Shown: positions 45,515 through 54,814 of the stretch, one piece after another | How positions within the stretch are numbered: the first letter of the stretch is position 1 | How the letters are laid out: the number at the start of each line of letters is the position of its first letter | Source: Heterocephalus glaber | Lineage: Eukaryota; Chordata; Mammalia; Rodentia; Bathyergidae | Direction of reading: 5' to 3' | DNA length: 64,000 bases | Assembly: GCF_000247695.1 (NCBI RefSeq) | Contig: NW_004624865.1 | Coordinates: 614,383-678,382, forward strand | Notes under the pieces: model-generated | Seen by the model: only the letters and a program-made list of their open reading frames with translations | What the model was told of the DNA's origin: nothing | Database searches by the model: none | Translations under genes and position numbers: made by a program

Positions 45515-45984
45515 CTTTTGGCCTGCCTGTGCACAGTGAGTGAAGAGGAAATGTCTTGGGCCAAACTAAAATAGATAACACAGTTAAGGTATATAAGTAA
45601 CACAATTTCCTTTTATTTTTAATATTTTAACTTATTATCTTATAAACTAACAGAAGTCCAAGTTCAGTAATTGAATAAGAAAACTTACATGTTTGTTTAG
45701 TAACAACAAACGCCTGTCTTTACATGCATTCGCACCTGTGGGCAGGTTCAATATCACTACCGGCAGTTACCGCGTTCTCCTCTTGAGTCATCCAAGCGCA
45801 TGTAGGGTCTGTACGTGCAGTGTGGACAGGGCTGAGTGTGTGCGGTGAGGCCGGTGGGACCTGCACAGAAGCCCCTCTGGGGTGTGCCACGGTCAGCCAC
45901 TCACAATGCTCAAGGCCCAAACAATTGAGTCGTGAGAAACGTGGCCAAGCATCATGTGATTAAGTTAAAAGTTTGCCATTTCAG
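45515..45984. other. Intergenic DNA, nothing recognised
   Basis: No gene or repeat recognised. The minus frame 45720-45920 is short and without domain. Confidence 0.4.
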
Positions 45985-46100
45985 TAGGGAGTAGGGGCCA
46001 CCCCTGTCATCCCAGCTCTCAGCAGGCGGAGGCAAGAGGATCGCCTTAAGTTCAAGGCCAGTCTGAACTATATAGCAAGATCCTGGTCAAACAAAACAAA
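45985..46100 (+). mobile_element. B1-like SINE monomer
   Basis: 'gtcatcccagctctcagcag', 'gttcaaggccagtctgaact' and 'atatagcaagatcctggtca', followed by an A/C-rich tail. Confidence 0.88.
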
Positions 46101-46320
46101 ATTTTACCATCTTATGGGGCCACATAACTCACTGTCTGCTACAGACTGGACCTGCTCTAGAATTTTAGCATTAAAAACCTTTTATTGAATGAATTAGTGA
46201 AAAACTAACAATCGCAAAGCCTTAAGTGTCCTCATATGAACTTGTGCAGTAGGTAATTAAATCAAAATTGATCTTCTTGATTCTTTCATACAAATCTGAT
46301 TCTAAAGCTCACTGTGGGAG

Positions 46321-46507
46321 TAGCTGGGCACAGTGGCACATGCCTGTCATTGCAGCTCTCTGGGAGGCTGAGGCAGGAGGGTCACACATCTGAGCCCGAC
46401 CTGGGCAACTGAATGATGTATTGACCCAGTCTCAAAAAGAAAAATAGAAAAGGGCTGGGGATGCAGCTCAGTGTGGAGGCCCTCATTTTCGTTCCCAGCA
46501 CCAAAAC
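46321..46507 (+). mobile_element. B1-ID fusion SINE
   Basis: 'gctgggcacagtggcacatg', 'gagcccgacctgggcaactg' and 'gacccagtctcaaaaag', then an ID-like tail 'gggctggggatgcagctcag'. Confidence 0.9.
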
Positions 46508-46769
46508 TAACAATAAAATAAAATTTCCTGGGGATAGACCATAGCCAAATGCCTTTTTGAAAGCCATAGAGCAAATAGTATGTTCACACTGTCCCGCAGT
46601 GAGTCCTCTTGCTAAGAGAAACACTTCTTATTAAAGAAAACAACCACCAGAGAGATAGATCTGTTGTTGAAAATGATCCCAGTAGCGATTTGAACCAAAT
46701 GATGCTTCCAACAATCTAGCACTTGGAGTGGTTTTACTCCAACCTAAAATGATTGGCACTAAGCAGCCC

Positions 46770-47345
46770 TGGCGTTCATCGGCTGCGGGCAGCACTGGTC
46801 CCGGCAAGAGGTGGTTTTGCAGTTCACAGGGACCGCGCACAGCCAGCCTGAGCACAGGGCAAGGGGAGCGCTGCGTGCAGCTGCCGCGGCCAGCAGGCCC
46901 AGGAGAGGCCGGGCGGGCTCCAGATAAACACGGTATTCATGCTGGCCATCTGTCCACGGGTCAGCGGGGACAGCAACGCAGAATCATTATCTCTAATGAA
47001 CGCGCAGACAATGCCAGGCTTGTGCCGCGGAGGATCATCGCGCGGGAGCAGGACGTCCGGCTGGGAAGCGGCTCGCGTCTGGCCAAGGGAAGCACTTGTG
47101 TGCGTGCACACCTCCCTTTAACCCTTCCGGCTGGGGATGATTGCCGGAGAGCTGCGTGCGCCCTTTGTCCGCCCAGAGCTGCGCTGAGATTGAGATCCGC
47201 AGAGGCAGCCTGGTGACATCTTTCTGGACCGAAAGCCCCTTCTCCTCGGCATCTCTGCCCTGCTTGGTGTCCTGCGCCCCCGGGAGAGGGCTTTGAGAGC
47301 TCTTCCCTGCCCTACTATGCACAGAGCCGCACGCCCGGACCTTTA
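46770..47345 (+). promoter_or_regulatory. CpG island, candidate promoter
   Basis: I counted about 43 CpG in 46741-47340 by eye with GC content near 60 percent, which puts observed over expected CpG at roughly 0.8, while flanking DNA is CpG-poor. No SINE or LTR was recognised inside. It ends 40 bases before the candidate start codon at 47387. A short upstream frame (ATG 47317-47319, stop TAA 47344-47346, nine sense codons) lies between. No TATA box is obvious, as is usual for CpG-island promoters. Orientation is inferred from the exon-like frame. Confidence 0.6.
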
Positions 47346-47386
47346 AAACCTGGAGCTTGGTGTTGCAGACGCACACCCTGGCTAAA

Positions 47387-47429
47387 ATGCAAATCCGGAT
47401 TCTCCTATTTACCTTCACTGCTTTCCAAG
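47387..47429 (+). CDS. Candidate first coding exon with signal-peptide-like start
   Basis: Encodes 14 codons, 'MQIRILLFTFTAFQ', plus one base, and stops at a good splice donor (CAAG|GTGAAT, GT at 47430-47431). The sequence has a short polar N-terminus with Arg followed by a hydrophobic run, which is how an N-terminal secretion signal starts. The ATG has A at -3 (and C at +4). Unspliced, the frame ends after 22 codons at a TAG near 47453-47455, so it makes sense only if spliced to a downstream exon, probably outside the window. I do not recognise the gene. Alternatives are a noncoding-RNA first exon or a chance frame next to a CpG island. Confidence 0.3.
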
Positions 47430-47627
47430 GTGAATTCATGAGTTATGTGTATGTATAGTGTATATAAAAAATAAAAACAAAACTTCCAATTCCAGTAAAC
47501 ACACATCTACTGCATCTACTAGGTACAAAGGAGACCCAAAAATGAACAAAAGGTTTTCTGACCTTAAGAGTTTTTCCACTTAATACAGAAAGCAAAATCA
47601 TGAGAAAGAAAATGAAATAGAAACGAG
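47430..47627. other. AT-rich sequence after the candidate exon
   Basis: Low-complexity 'tgtgtatgtatagtgtatat' and A-rich sequence; if the exon is real this is the start of intron 1. Confidence 0.35.
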
Positions 47628-47725
47628 CCAGGTGTGGCAGTGCACGCCTGTAATCGTAGCACTCAGGAGGCTATGGCAGGAGGGTCACAAGTTCAAGCTC
47701 AGCCTGGGCAATTTATTGAGTAAAA
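47628..47725 (+). mobile_element. B1-like SINE monomer
   Basis: 'gccaggtgtggcagtgcacg', 'cactcaggaggctatggcag' and 'tcaagctcagcctgggcaat'. Separates the two CpG-rich blocks. Confidence 0.87.
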
Positions 47726-47889
47726 TTTTTTTAATTAAAATAATAAAAAGGAAAGGAGAAGGAGAAGAGCTGAGTTTTGAACTCAGGTCTGTCTGACTCC
47801 AAAATCCACACTGGCAGGACTCTGTGGAGAATGTGTGCAGAGACGTGAACTAAGGCCCTGGAGGCCAAGGCACAAGTTGCTCCAGAGGC

Positions 47890-48275
47890 AGGGCCTGGAT
47901 GATCCGTCAGCGCCTGCTGCGGCCGCGCCTGCAAGCCAGCGTGCGGGACGGGCTCAGCGCCAGGCCGCGGAGAGGCGAGGGGCGAAGACTGCCGCCCGTG
48001 TCCGGAGGAGCCCCACATTCCCTCTGCGAGCTGAGGACTCGCTGGGCTGGGTTCCAGAACGCGGGATGAAGTTCGGTTCTCTACAAACGCGATGGTGCCC
48101 AAGGACATGTAGACGGCTGCGGGGCGGCCTCGGAGGGATCTGGTGCCAGAGAGGCCGGCAGCGATGAGACCCCTGCCTGGGACCTGGGCAGGAGGGAACA
48201 CTCCACAGCCCGGCGGGGCTGGCTTTGTGTGGCTCCAGCTGGGGCGGAAGAGGAAGGCGTGTAGCTCATGTGCAG
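47890..48275. promoter_or_regulatory. Second CpG-dense block
   Basis: About 26 CpG in 220 bases (47897-48115), among the highest density in the window. It could be the downstream shore of the island at 46.8-47.3 kb, split by a SINE and AT-rich DNA, or a separate promoter. Both strands are open here (plus 47835-48167; minus 47731-48348, 205 codons), which reflects composition; no domain is recognisable. Confidence 0.45.
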
Positions 48276-49104
48276 AGACAAGGCCCCCGCACCTTTGGGT
48301 TTCTGCTGGCCCGGATCCCTGGGATGAAGGCCAGTCCTTCGAGGGCACGGGAGAGCCCCCCTAAGGGTAGGAGGGGTTGCTCTGTGTCCCTCCTTTGTCA
48401 CCTCCAGGCACAGAGAGGCAGCCGTCAAATGCACAGATGGGCCTGGGGAGAGCACCCCATGTGGGCGTTCAAGGGACACCCAATAAAAACAGAGAATCGG
48501 GGACAGTCGTCACAGCGTGACTCGAAGCCACTCACCTCGGGGGCAACTTGAACCCACTCGAGCTGTGGGACTTTGCGAGCCCTCGGCTGCGTAGTGAAGC
48601 AGTCAGGTGCCGTGGGTGATGGACGCTGGAGGGACCCGGGCTGAGCTGGAGGGTGCAGCAGGAGGGACCAGGCTCCTCCCACAGACTGTCCACCACGCTT
48701 CCCAGGGTCCACTGGCCGCCGACCCAGAGGAAATCCAGGGGATTTCACTTGGGCTGTGTTCAAATGCGCTTCACAGATTTGAAATGAAAGACGCCTTTTG
48801 GGGGGCAGAACTTTGGCGTGAGCGCTATGTGCTCAGTGACTCTGTGGCCCGTTCAGCTAAGACGCGCTACTGACCATGTAGCTCGGGGATGCTTTCTTAC
48901 CTCACTGCACACTTGCCGAGTTTCTGAAATGTATATATGTGTTCTGATTGTTCTTTGCATTCATTCCCAATGCTTAACATGATGAATTAATGACCTAAAA
49001 ATGGTTATGGAAGTATGAAAGGCTTCAAGGTACTAGTCAATATGATTCACAATAAGGTCAATGTGATAGTGTACAATTATATACTTGGTCTCCGTACTCT
49101 TTTT
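48276..49104. other. Intergenic or intronic DNA, nothing recognised
   Basis: GC-rich to about 48.8 kb, then AT-rich. No gene or repeat recognised. Confidence 0.4.
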
Positions 49105-49990
49105 CTTTAATTTTAATTTTTATTAGAACATTTTTGCAATATATGATCACATTCATTGAGGGGAGGTGGTGCATGTACATTACACTTTTTTTTTGCCAGC
49201 ACCAGATTTATTTATTTTAGGTCTATATCAAGTTAATTATCATACACACAGATTAACAGCCGGAATATAAGACCAAAAACATATAAAACACAAAATAATT
49301 ACACTAAATCAAAGTGTACTTTTTGATACAATAGCCATGCTGGATCACAGTAACCTTTTTCTCTCCTTTTTTTTTCTATTGTCTTTTATTTTACATTTTA
49401 TTTGTACTTTGGGTTTCTCATATAAGTGAAGCCAGGTAATATTTAAGCTTGTGTGTCTGATTCATTTCAGTTAACATTATCGTCTCAAGGTGCATCCAGT
49501 ATCTCACAAATGGCTCAAGTTTTTCCTTTTTATGACACAGTAGCACTCCATTGTGTATAAATGCCACATTTACTTCATTCACTCTTCTATTGATGGACAT
49601 AAAGGCCACTTCCAAGACTTAGCTGTCATGAGTTGTGCTGCTGTGAACATGGGTGTGCATGGATCACTGTGATACGATGTCTTTAACTCTTTCAGGAAGA
49701 CACCTGGAAGGGGGATAGCTGGGTCAAAGGGAATTTTTAGTTTTAATTTTTTAATTAAAAAATCTACACACGGATTAGCACAGCGGTTGTACCAGTTTAC
49801 ATTCCTGCTTACAATGTAGAAGGGCTTCTCCCCCACCCTCAGCCTCCCCAGCATTTGTTACTGGTTGACTTTTTGGTGATAACCATTCTTTCTAGGGTAA
49901 AATGGAACCTTGGTGTTGTTTTAATTTGCATTTCTCGAATGGCCAGGGATGTTGAACATTTTTTCACGTCTGTATTGGCCATCTGTACTT
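49105..49990 (-). mobile_element. L1 3' end (antisense), about 0.9 kb
   Basis: Read on the minus strand from 49990 it starts at 'gaaatgcaaattaaaacaac', passes 'ttccctttgacccagctatc' and 'ttcacagcagcacaactcat', then 'cacaatggagtgctactgtg' and 'ggatgcaccttgagacgata', and ends in an A/T-rich 3' region near 49120-49200. The pieces of frame at 49418-49615 and 49579-49854 are L1 3' sequence, not host protein. Confidence 0.85.
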
Positions 49991-50749
49991 CTTCATCTGA
50001 CAAGTTTCACCGCCTTTCCCTGAGTTACCTGCTTCTCAGGTGACTGGAGTCACAGTGTGAAGAGCGCTCTGCACACGAATGAGGGACCAGCCCCCCACTC
50101 CTGGTGGCGTCAGGAAGGGGCTGTCACAAGGAAGACCGGGTGGGACCAGCGGGTTGGGGCTTCTAGCTCCCCTCCCAGCCTCTGGGAGAGGAACAGGGTT
50201 GGAAGTTGAGCTGGTCACAGAGGCCAGAGATCCAATCGATGCAATCGATCCTGCCTGAACTGCAGCACAGCTTCTGCCAGAGAGAGGGGGCGGAGCTTCT
50301 GAGCTGACCCCCAGGGAAGAGAAGCCGCCCTCTTCCGGTCCAGACCTGGCCCGTCTGACCTCCGTCTTCCTGCTGCTCTGTGTCTTTGTCACATCTTTTG
50401 TTGATAAACTCGGACTCCTAAGTGCGTCCCTGAGTTCTGTGCACGACTCCAGCAAATTAACTGACCCAGGAGAAGAGTCTGTGGGAATCTCAGTGAAACC
50501 TCGGCCGGCCGGAAGCTGCCGAAGCGTCTGAAGTGGGGAAGGCGTGTAGGACTGAGTCCCCCGCCCCAGGGGCCGGAAGCTAGGTCCAGCGAGAGTGCCC
50601 GGGTATTACCACATTTGTGACCCCGGAGGGCCTGCCGCAGGCTAGCACTGCTGGCCACCCTTGATCACAGAAGGGCTTTGTGCTATGAGTAGATGCCAGG
50701 AGAATCGGAGTCTGTTATTTCTTAGATCTCTCCGGTCAGAAATGAACAT
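49991..50749. other. GC-rich intergenic DNA, nothing recognised
   Basis: The minus frames 50036-50455 and 50389-50658 have no domain. 'atcgatgcaatcgat' near 50236 is a small duplicated palindrome. Confidence 0.4.
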
Positions 50750-50840
50750 GTGGCTGGGCACGGGCGTGCTCACTCAGGAGGCCGAGGCAGGAGGGTGGCA
50801 GTGAGTTAAAGGCCAGTCTGGACTACATAGTGAGACCCAG
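50750..50840 (+). mobile_element. B1-like SINE (partial)
   Basis: 'gtggctgggcacgggcgtgc', 'ggaggccgaggcaggagggt' and 'aaggccagtctggactacat'. An internal piece after 'gggcgtg' is deleted. Confidence 0.87.
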
Positions 50841-51307
50841 TAAATAAGTAAATGAACAAACGTGACTGTGACTGACGTATAGAATATGACCCCCACATCT
50901 ATGGAGCATGGGCATTTCCACTCTGGTGGCTTTGCTCAAGCAGCCAAAAGAGAACAATAGAGCTAATAAACATAATAATTGATATTCAACACCTGGACTT
51001 TGGGGATGGAAATCCACTCATCCATAGTGCCCAGCACACTGTAACTGAGCTCCGTCATAGCATGACACAAAGTCATTATTTGAGCAAAGTCTGGGCACAT
51101 GTCTAGGAAGCCAATCAGAACACTTCACAAAATGGATAAAATACTTCCCAATAGAAAAGCAATGAAATGTAGCCCTAAGTGTAGCAAAGAAAGGGAAGGC
51201 AAAGAGCATGGTGCACACTTAAATTCCCATAGCACAAAAGCAGGTGCAATCACACTGTCGCCAAGGAACCCTAAGCCACCCACAAAGTTAATGACAACTA
51301 CTGTCCG

Positions 51308-51340
51308 AGGAGGGAGGCAGGGAGGGAGGGAGGGAGGGTC
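51308..51340. repeat. (GGGA)n simple repeat
   Basis: Four or more spaced runs of three G on the plus strand, capable in principle of forming a G-quadruplex. Confidence 0.9.
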
Positions 51341-51917
51341 TGAGCCTTCCTGTGGGAGTCGGTGCCGGCAGGAGAGTCACAACACCAGCAGCGTGCAGTG
51401 TGGACCGACAGCTATTGTCACACTGACGGAAAGGCAGCATAGGCTGCGGGCACACACAGCTCGGCCAGATGGGCAGAGCCCGTGGTGACTCGTATTCGTC
51501 ACCGAAAACTATGTGCAGGTAGTTGCTTTTTCCACGTTGGTAACGACTGGTTGGGGGCTGTGCCATAGGCAGCAGACGGGCCGTGTGTGCACAATCACAC
51601 AGAGATAAAGGATCACACTGCAAGCCCAGCCGAGCCGTCCGTCCTCCAATGCAGGTCACCAGTCATATGTGTCCTGACCTTCTGTTGGGCTTTCAAGAAA
51701 TCACAGACACTGGCTGTCCTACTGTTTTACTACGTTGTAACAATCTGTTCGCACAGGAAGAGGAGCTCATTCATATTCTGAAACAAGTGATCTGATTAAA
51801 ATGCTTCTTCAGATATATAATTCAAGTAAAGGGCATGACTAATATTTCAAATAGCTTCCAGTGAGCAATAGTCAGCAACATCATGACATCTTGAACCTAT
51901 AGTTTAGGAGCTGGAAG

Positions 51918-51968
51918 GTGTGTGTTTGTGTCTGTGTGTGTGTGTGTCTGTGCGTGTGTGTGTGTGAT
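51918..51968. repeat. Impure (GT)n microsatellite
   Basis: GT-rich tract interrupted by 'gtttgtgtc' and 'ctgtgcg'. Confidence 0.93.
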
Positions 51969-52385
51969 GAGAATAAGATATCCAGCTTCCGTTTGGTACA
52001 TCAACCTTAATGACGTTTTAGTGATTTTCTTTACCTGCCTGAAAAAGAAACCGATGCTGTGATATTTTGAAAACTACATCTTAATACGATAACAATGGAA
52101 TAAATGTCTTTCCAAAGGAAATACTATCCAAGAGCTATTAAGAAAAACCTTTGCAAGTGGCAGCACTGGACCTGCCCACAACATCAATCTCACCGGTATG
52201 AAAAGGGACAAGCCACAAAATTACTGTTTGTCATTGTTTCTTGTTCCACCTTCAGACCAGTTGCCAGGGAAACACCTGTTAGAGAGAAGGCTTCTCATAT
52301 CTTTCATGCTCGGCACGGAGCTTGCACACAAATAGTCCCTGGACAAAACATTGCTAATCCTCGGTGAGGGTTTGCAGATCCAGTG

Positions 52386-52705
52386 TTGTGTGGTGGTATG
52401 GTCACAGAGTCAGGTGTGCTGCGGGTCCTGTCTCAAACTGCTCTGCAGCACTTGCTGACTTCTCTCTGACACCTGTGCTCGCTTCCGGGGTCCCAAGTGG
52501 GACAAGCCAGGGACTGTCCCCCTCAGAGTCTTCCTGGGAGTGACATCCTGGGATGGCTTTCCGTGTCTCTCAGAATTGGCCTCTGCTCCATGTCTAACCA
52601 CTGCAGACCACAATAAACCTGTATTTATCTGTTCTTGCTGTTGCAAGCTAAGGCGAGAGCCTCTCTGGATTTTTATCCTGCGTTCTAGTCTCTTTGGAGT
52701 TTGGG
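52386..52705 (+). mobile_element. Possible solitary LTR
   Basis: Starts 'tgttgtgtggtggtatggtc', has a polyadenylation-like 'cacaataaacctgtatttat' at about 52610-52630 and a pyrimidine/GT-rich segment just after it. The layout resembles a solo LTR but I do not recognise the family and saw no flanking duplication. Confidence 0.3.
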
Positions 52706-54629
52706 GATTGGAAGAGAAGGCGCTATCTTGACAAACTGAATTTACTTCCTTGTACTCACTGAACTCTTCTCAAAAAACTAGGAATCTGCTTCGAATCCTG
52801 TTCTGAATTCTGCTGAAAATCGACACCATAGCCCTTCATCCGTGGTTCTCAGAATCCCTTGTGTTGCACGTGGTGAACGGCAGGATAGAACTGACAATTT
52901 CTGGGGTTCAGACAGATCTCTGGCCCTGGATAATTTTGGGCAGATTGCAACAGAGGCTCCCGAATAAATCTGCAGGATCCTGTAAGTTTCCAGAAATTCA
53001 CAGTGCCTGTAAGTGCTCCTCTCAGGGCCCATTCCAACAACCAAGTCTAGAACATTATGTGGGTATAATGTGCCATCGATTTGCAGTCATTACCAGAATA
53101 GGTGACTCGGCCTGTTTAAAAGTGTGTTCCACGCTTGACAGCTGCATGCTCGGAACACGGAACGGCACATGCTCGTTGAGTCACATCCTCGGTCCTCGCC
53201 TGAGTCCATGCTGCTCTCCAATCTCCACATCTTCCTTGCTATGACTCCCAGCTGGGACCCCAGCAGGTGTCGTGCACCCTGAGCCAGCAGGGCCCCAACT
53301 CGGTTGAAGGCCCAGGTCTAAGCTCTCCCCCACTTCCTGAATTTCTCTGCTCTCTTTTTCCTAAAACACAGTAGAAATGGCCCTGCTATAGTTGCCGCTC
53401 ACGTGCCGGCAGGTAACACTCCGCCACGGAGGGTGGGCAGGTGTCTGCCAGGCCCGTGTGACCCACCAGCCCACTCTTACAAGCCCAATTCCACGTGTGC
53501 CAGTGCCGGCCTCACGATTAGCTTCACATGACGTGGCTTTACGGGCTCACCAATCTGGAGTTCAGCCAATCTGATGCAGCCTTCGCTGGCAAAGTGGAAA
53601 TGCTGTCAGCTGTCCAGGCTCTGTCTCCGAGTCTCTCCCAGCATTGTGGCTGCTCCTGGCCCATCGCCGCCGTGACCTCTGCCCCGTCACAGCTGCCCTG
53701 CCCCGACCCACTGCGTTCCCTGTCCCTTCCAAGGGCCTCTGCGATTATACACCAAAGAGCTGTGTGACCGAGGCTGTGCTCCCATCTCAGGTTCTCTCCA
53801 CCAGGTGAGATGACATTTTCACAGAGTCCCAGTCTCTGTATGTAGATACTTGGAACACAGCCTGTCACATGCTCCAGTGGTACCAGTGGGTACCAGAAAG
53901 GTGCCAGTCATGAACCTTTGGTTTTTCCTGTAATAAATAAACTGTGAAGGATGAAACCAAGACTTTGGGCATGGTGTCCTCTTGTCTGTCTGCCCTCCTT
54001 TCAGTGATCAGCTCCCAGAAGCCAAGTCTGGGGCTTAGTCGTTCTTCGTGCCTGGCACTCAGGTATGGCCTACGACTGCTGTCGAACCTATAGCATGCGT
54101 GCCACCATGGGCTGTTTGCTATCATTGAAAGCTCTAAAAGGTTTGCTATTGCTGGCTATGAACATCATGCAACTGAAATATTCACTTTTACTGGGATCGG
54201 GAGCCTGCCAAGGTCATTCAGGGAAATCCTCCAAGACCAACCCAGGAAAGGCCTACACGATCTTTTTTCCAAGCACGTAATATGATTAGGTGTGATTTAA
54301 TTTCTGATCTTGTGTTCAGCACTGGGATCGGAGCTGCTCCATCAGCCATTAACCAGGACCATGTTTCAACCCTTCAGCTTCCTTTCCTTGCTCCACTGAA
54401 CGAAAAGGGAGCACAGCAATTCAAATCACCAGCCTCTCATGGAAGCACAGCCACTTCTGAAATGCCAGCTGCAGGCAGACAGCTCGGCTTGCAGCAAGGC
54501 AACTTCCCATGGCTGGGGCAGAACTTCCTTGGCTTTCTCTCCTGAGCCTCCACCAGCAGGGAACCATAGCCCCTCTGGCCAGGCTCTCTGAGGCTGTCTA
54601 GAGGACAGCCTGGCTCTTAAGAGGTCTCA
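52706..54629. other. Intergenic DNA, nothing recognised
   Basis: No gene or repeat recognised. Short open frames on both strands lack domains. Confidence 0.4.
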
Positions 54630-54814
54630 AAGCTCAGTGTGATGGTGCATGCCTGTAATCCCAGCACTCTGGGAGGCTGAGAAAGGAGGATCCCAAGTTC
54701 AAGCCCAGTCTGGGCAACTTGCAGCTTATTGAGACCCTGTCTCAAAGTAAAAAATAACAAAGGCTGGGGATGGAGCTCATTGCGAAGGCCCTGGGTTCAG
54801 TCCCCAGTACCACA
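54630..54814 (+). mobile_element. B1-ID fusion SINE
   Basis: 'gcatgcctgtaatcccagca', 'ttcaagcccagtctgggcaa' and 'gagaccctgtctcaaagtaa', then an ID-like tail 'ggctggggatggagctcatt' to 'gttcagtccccagtacc'. One of the better-preserved copies. Confidence 0.93.

Larger units (their letters stand above)
50841..52385. other. Intergenic DNA, nothing recognised apart from simple repeats
   Basis: A (GGGA)n stretch lies at 51308-51340 and a GT run at 51918-51968. The plus frame 51099-51488 is Lys/Arg/Ser-rich without domain. Confidence 0.4.

Noticed and set aside
47731..48348. 205-codon minus frame across the second CpG block
   Set aside because: Compositional; part of it is A-rich SINE flank. Contains one smooth-looking stretch ('AVYMSLGTIAFVENRTSS') but no family match or splice sites I could support.
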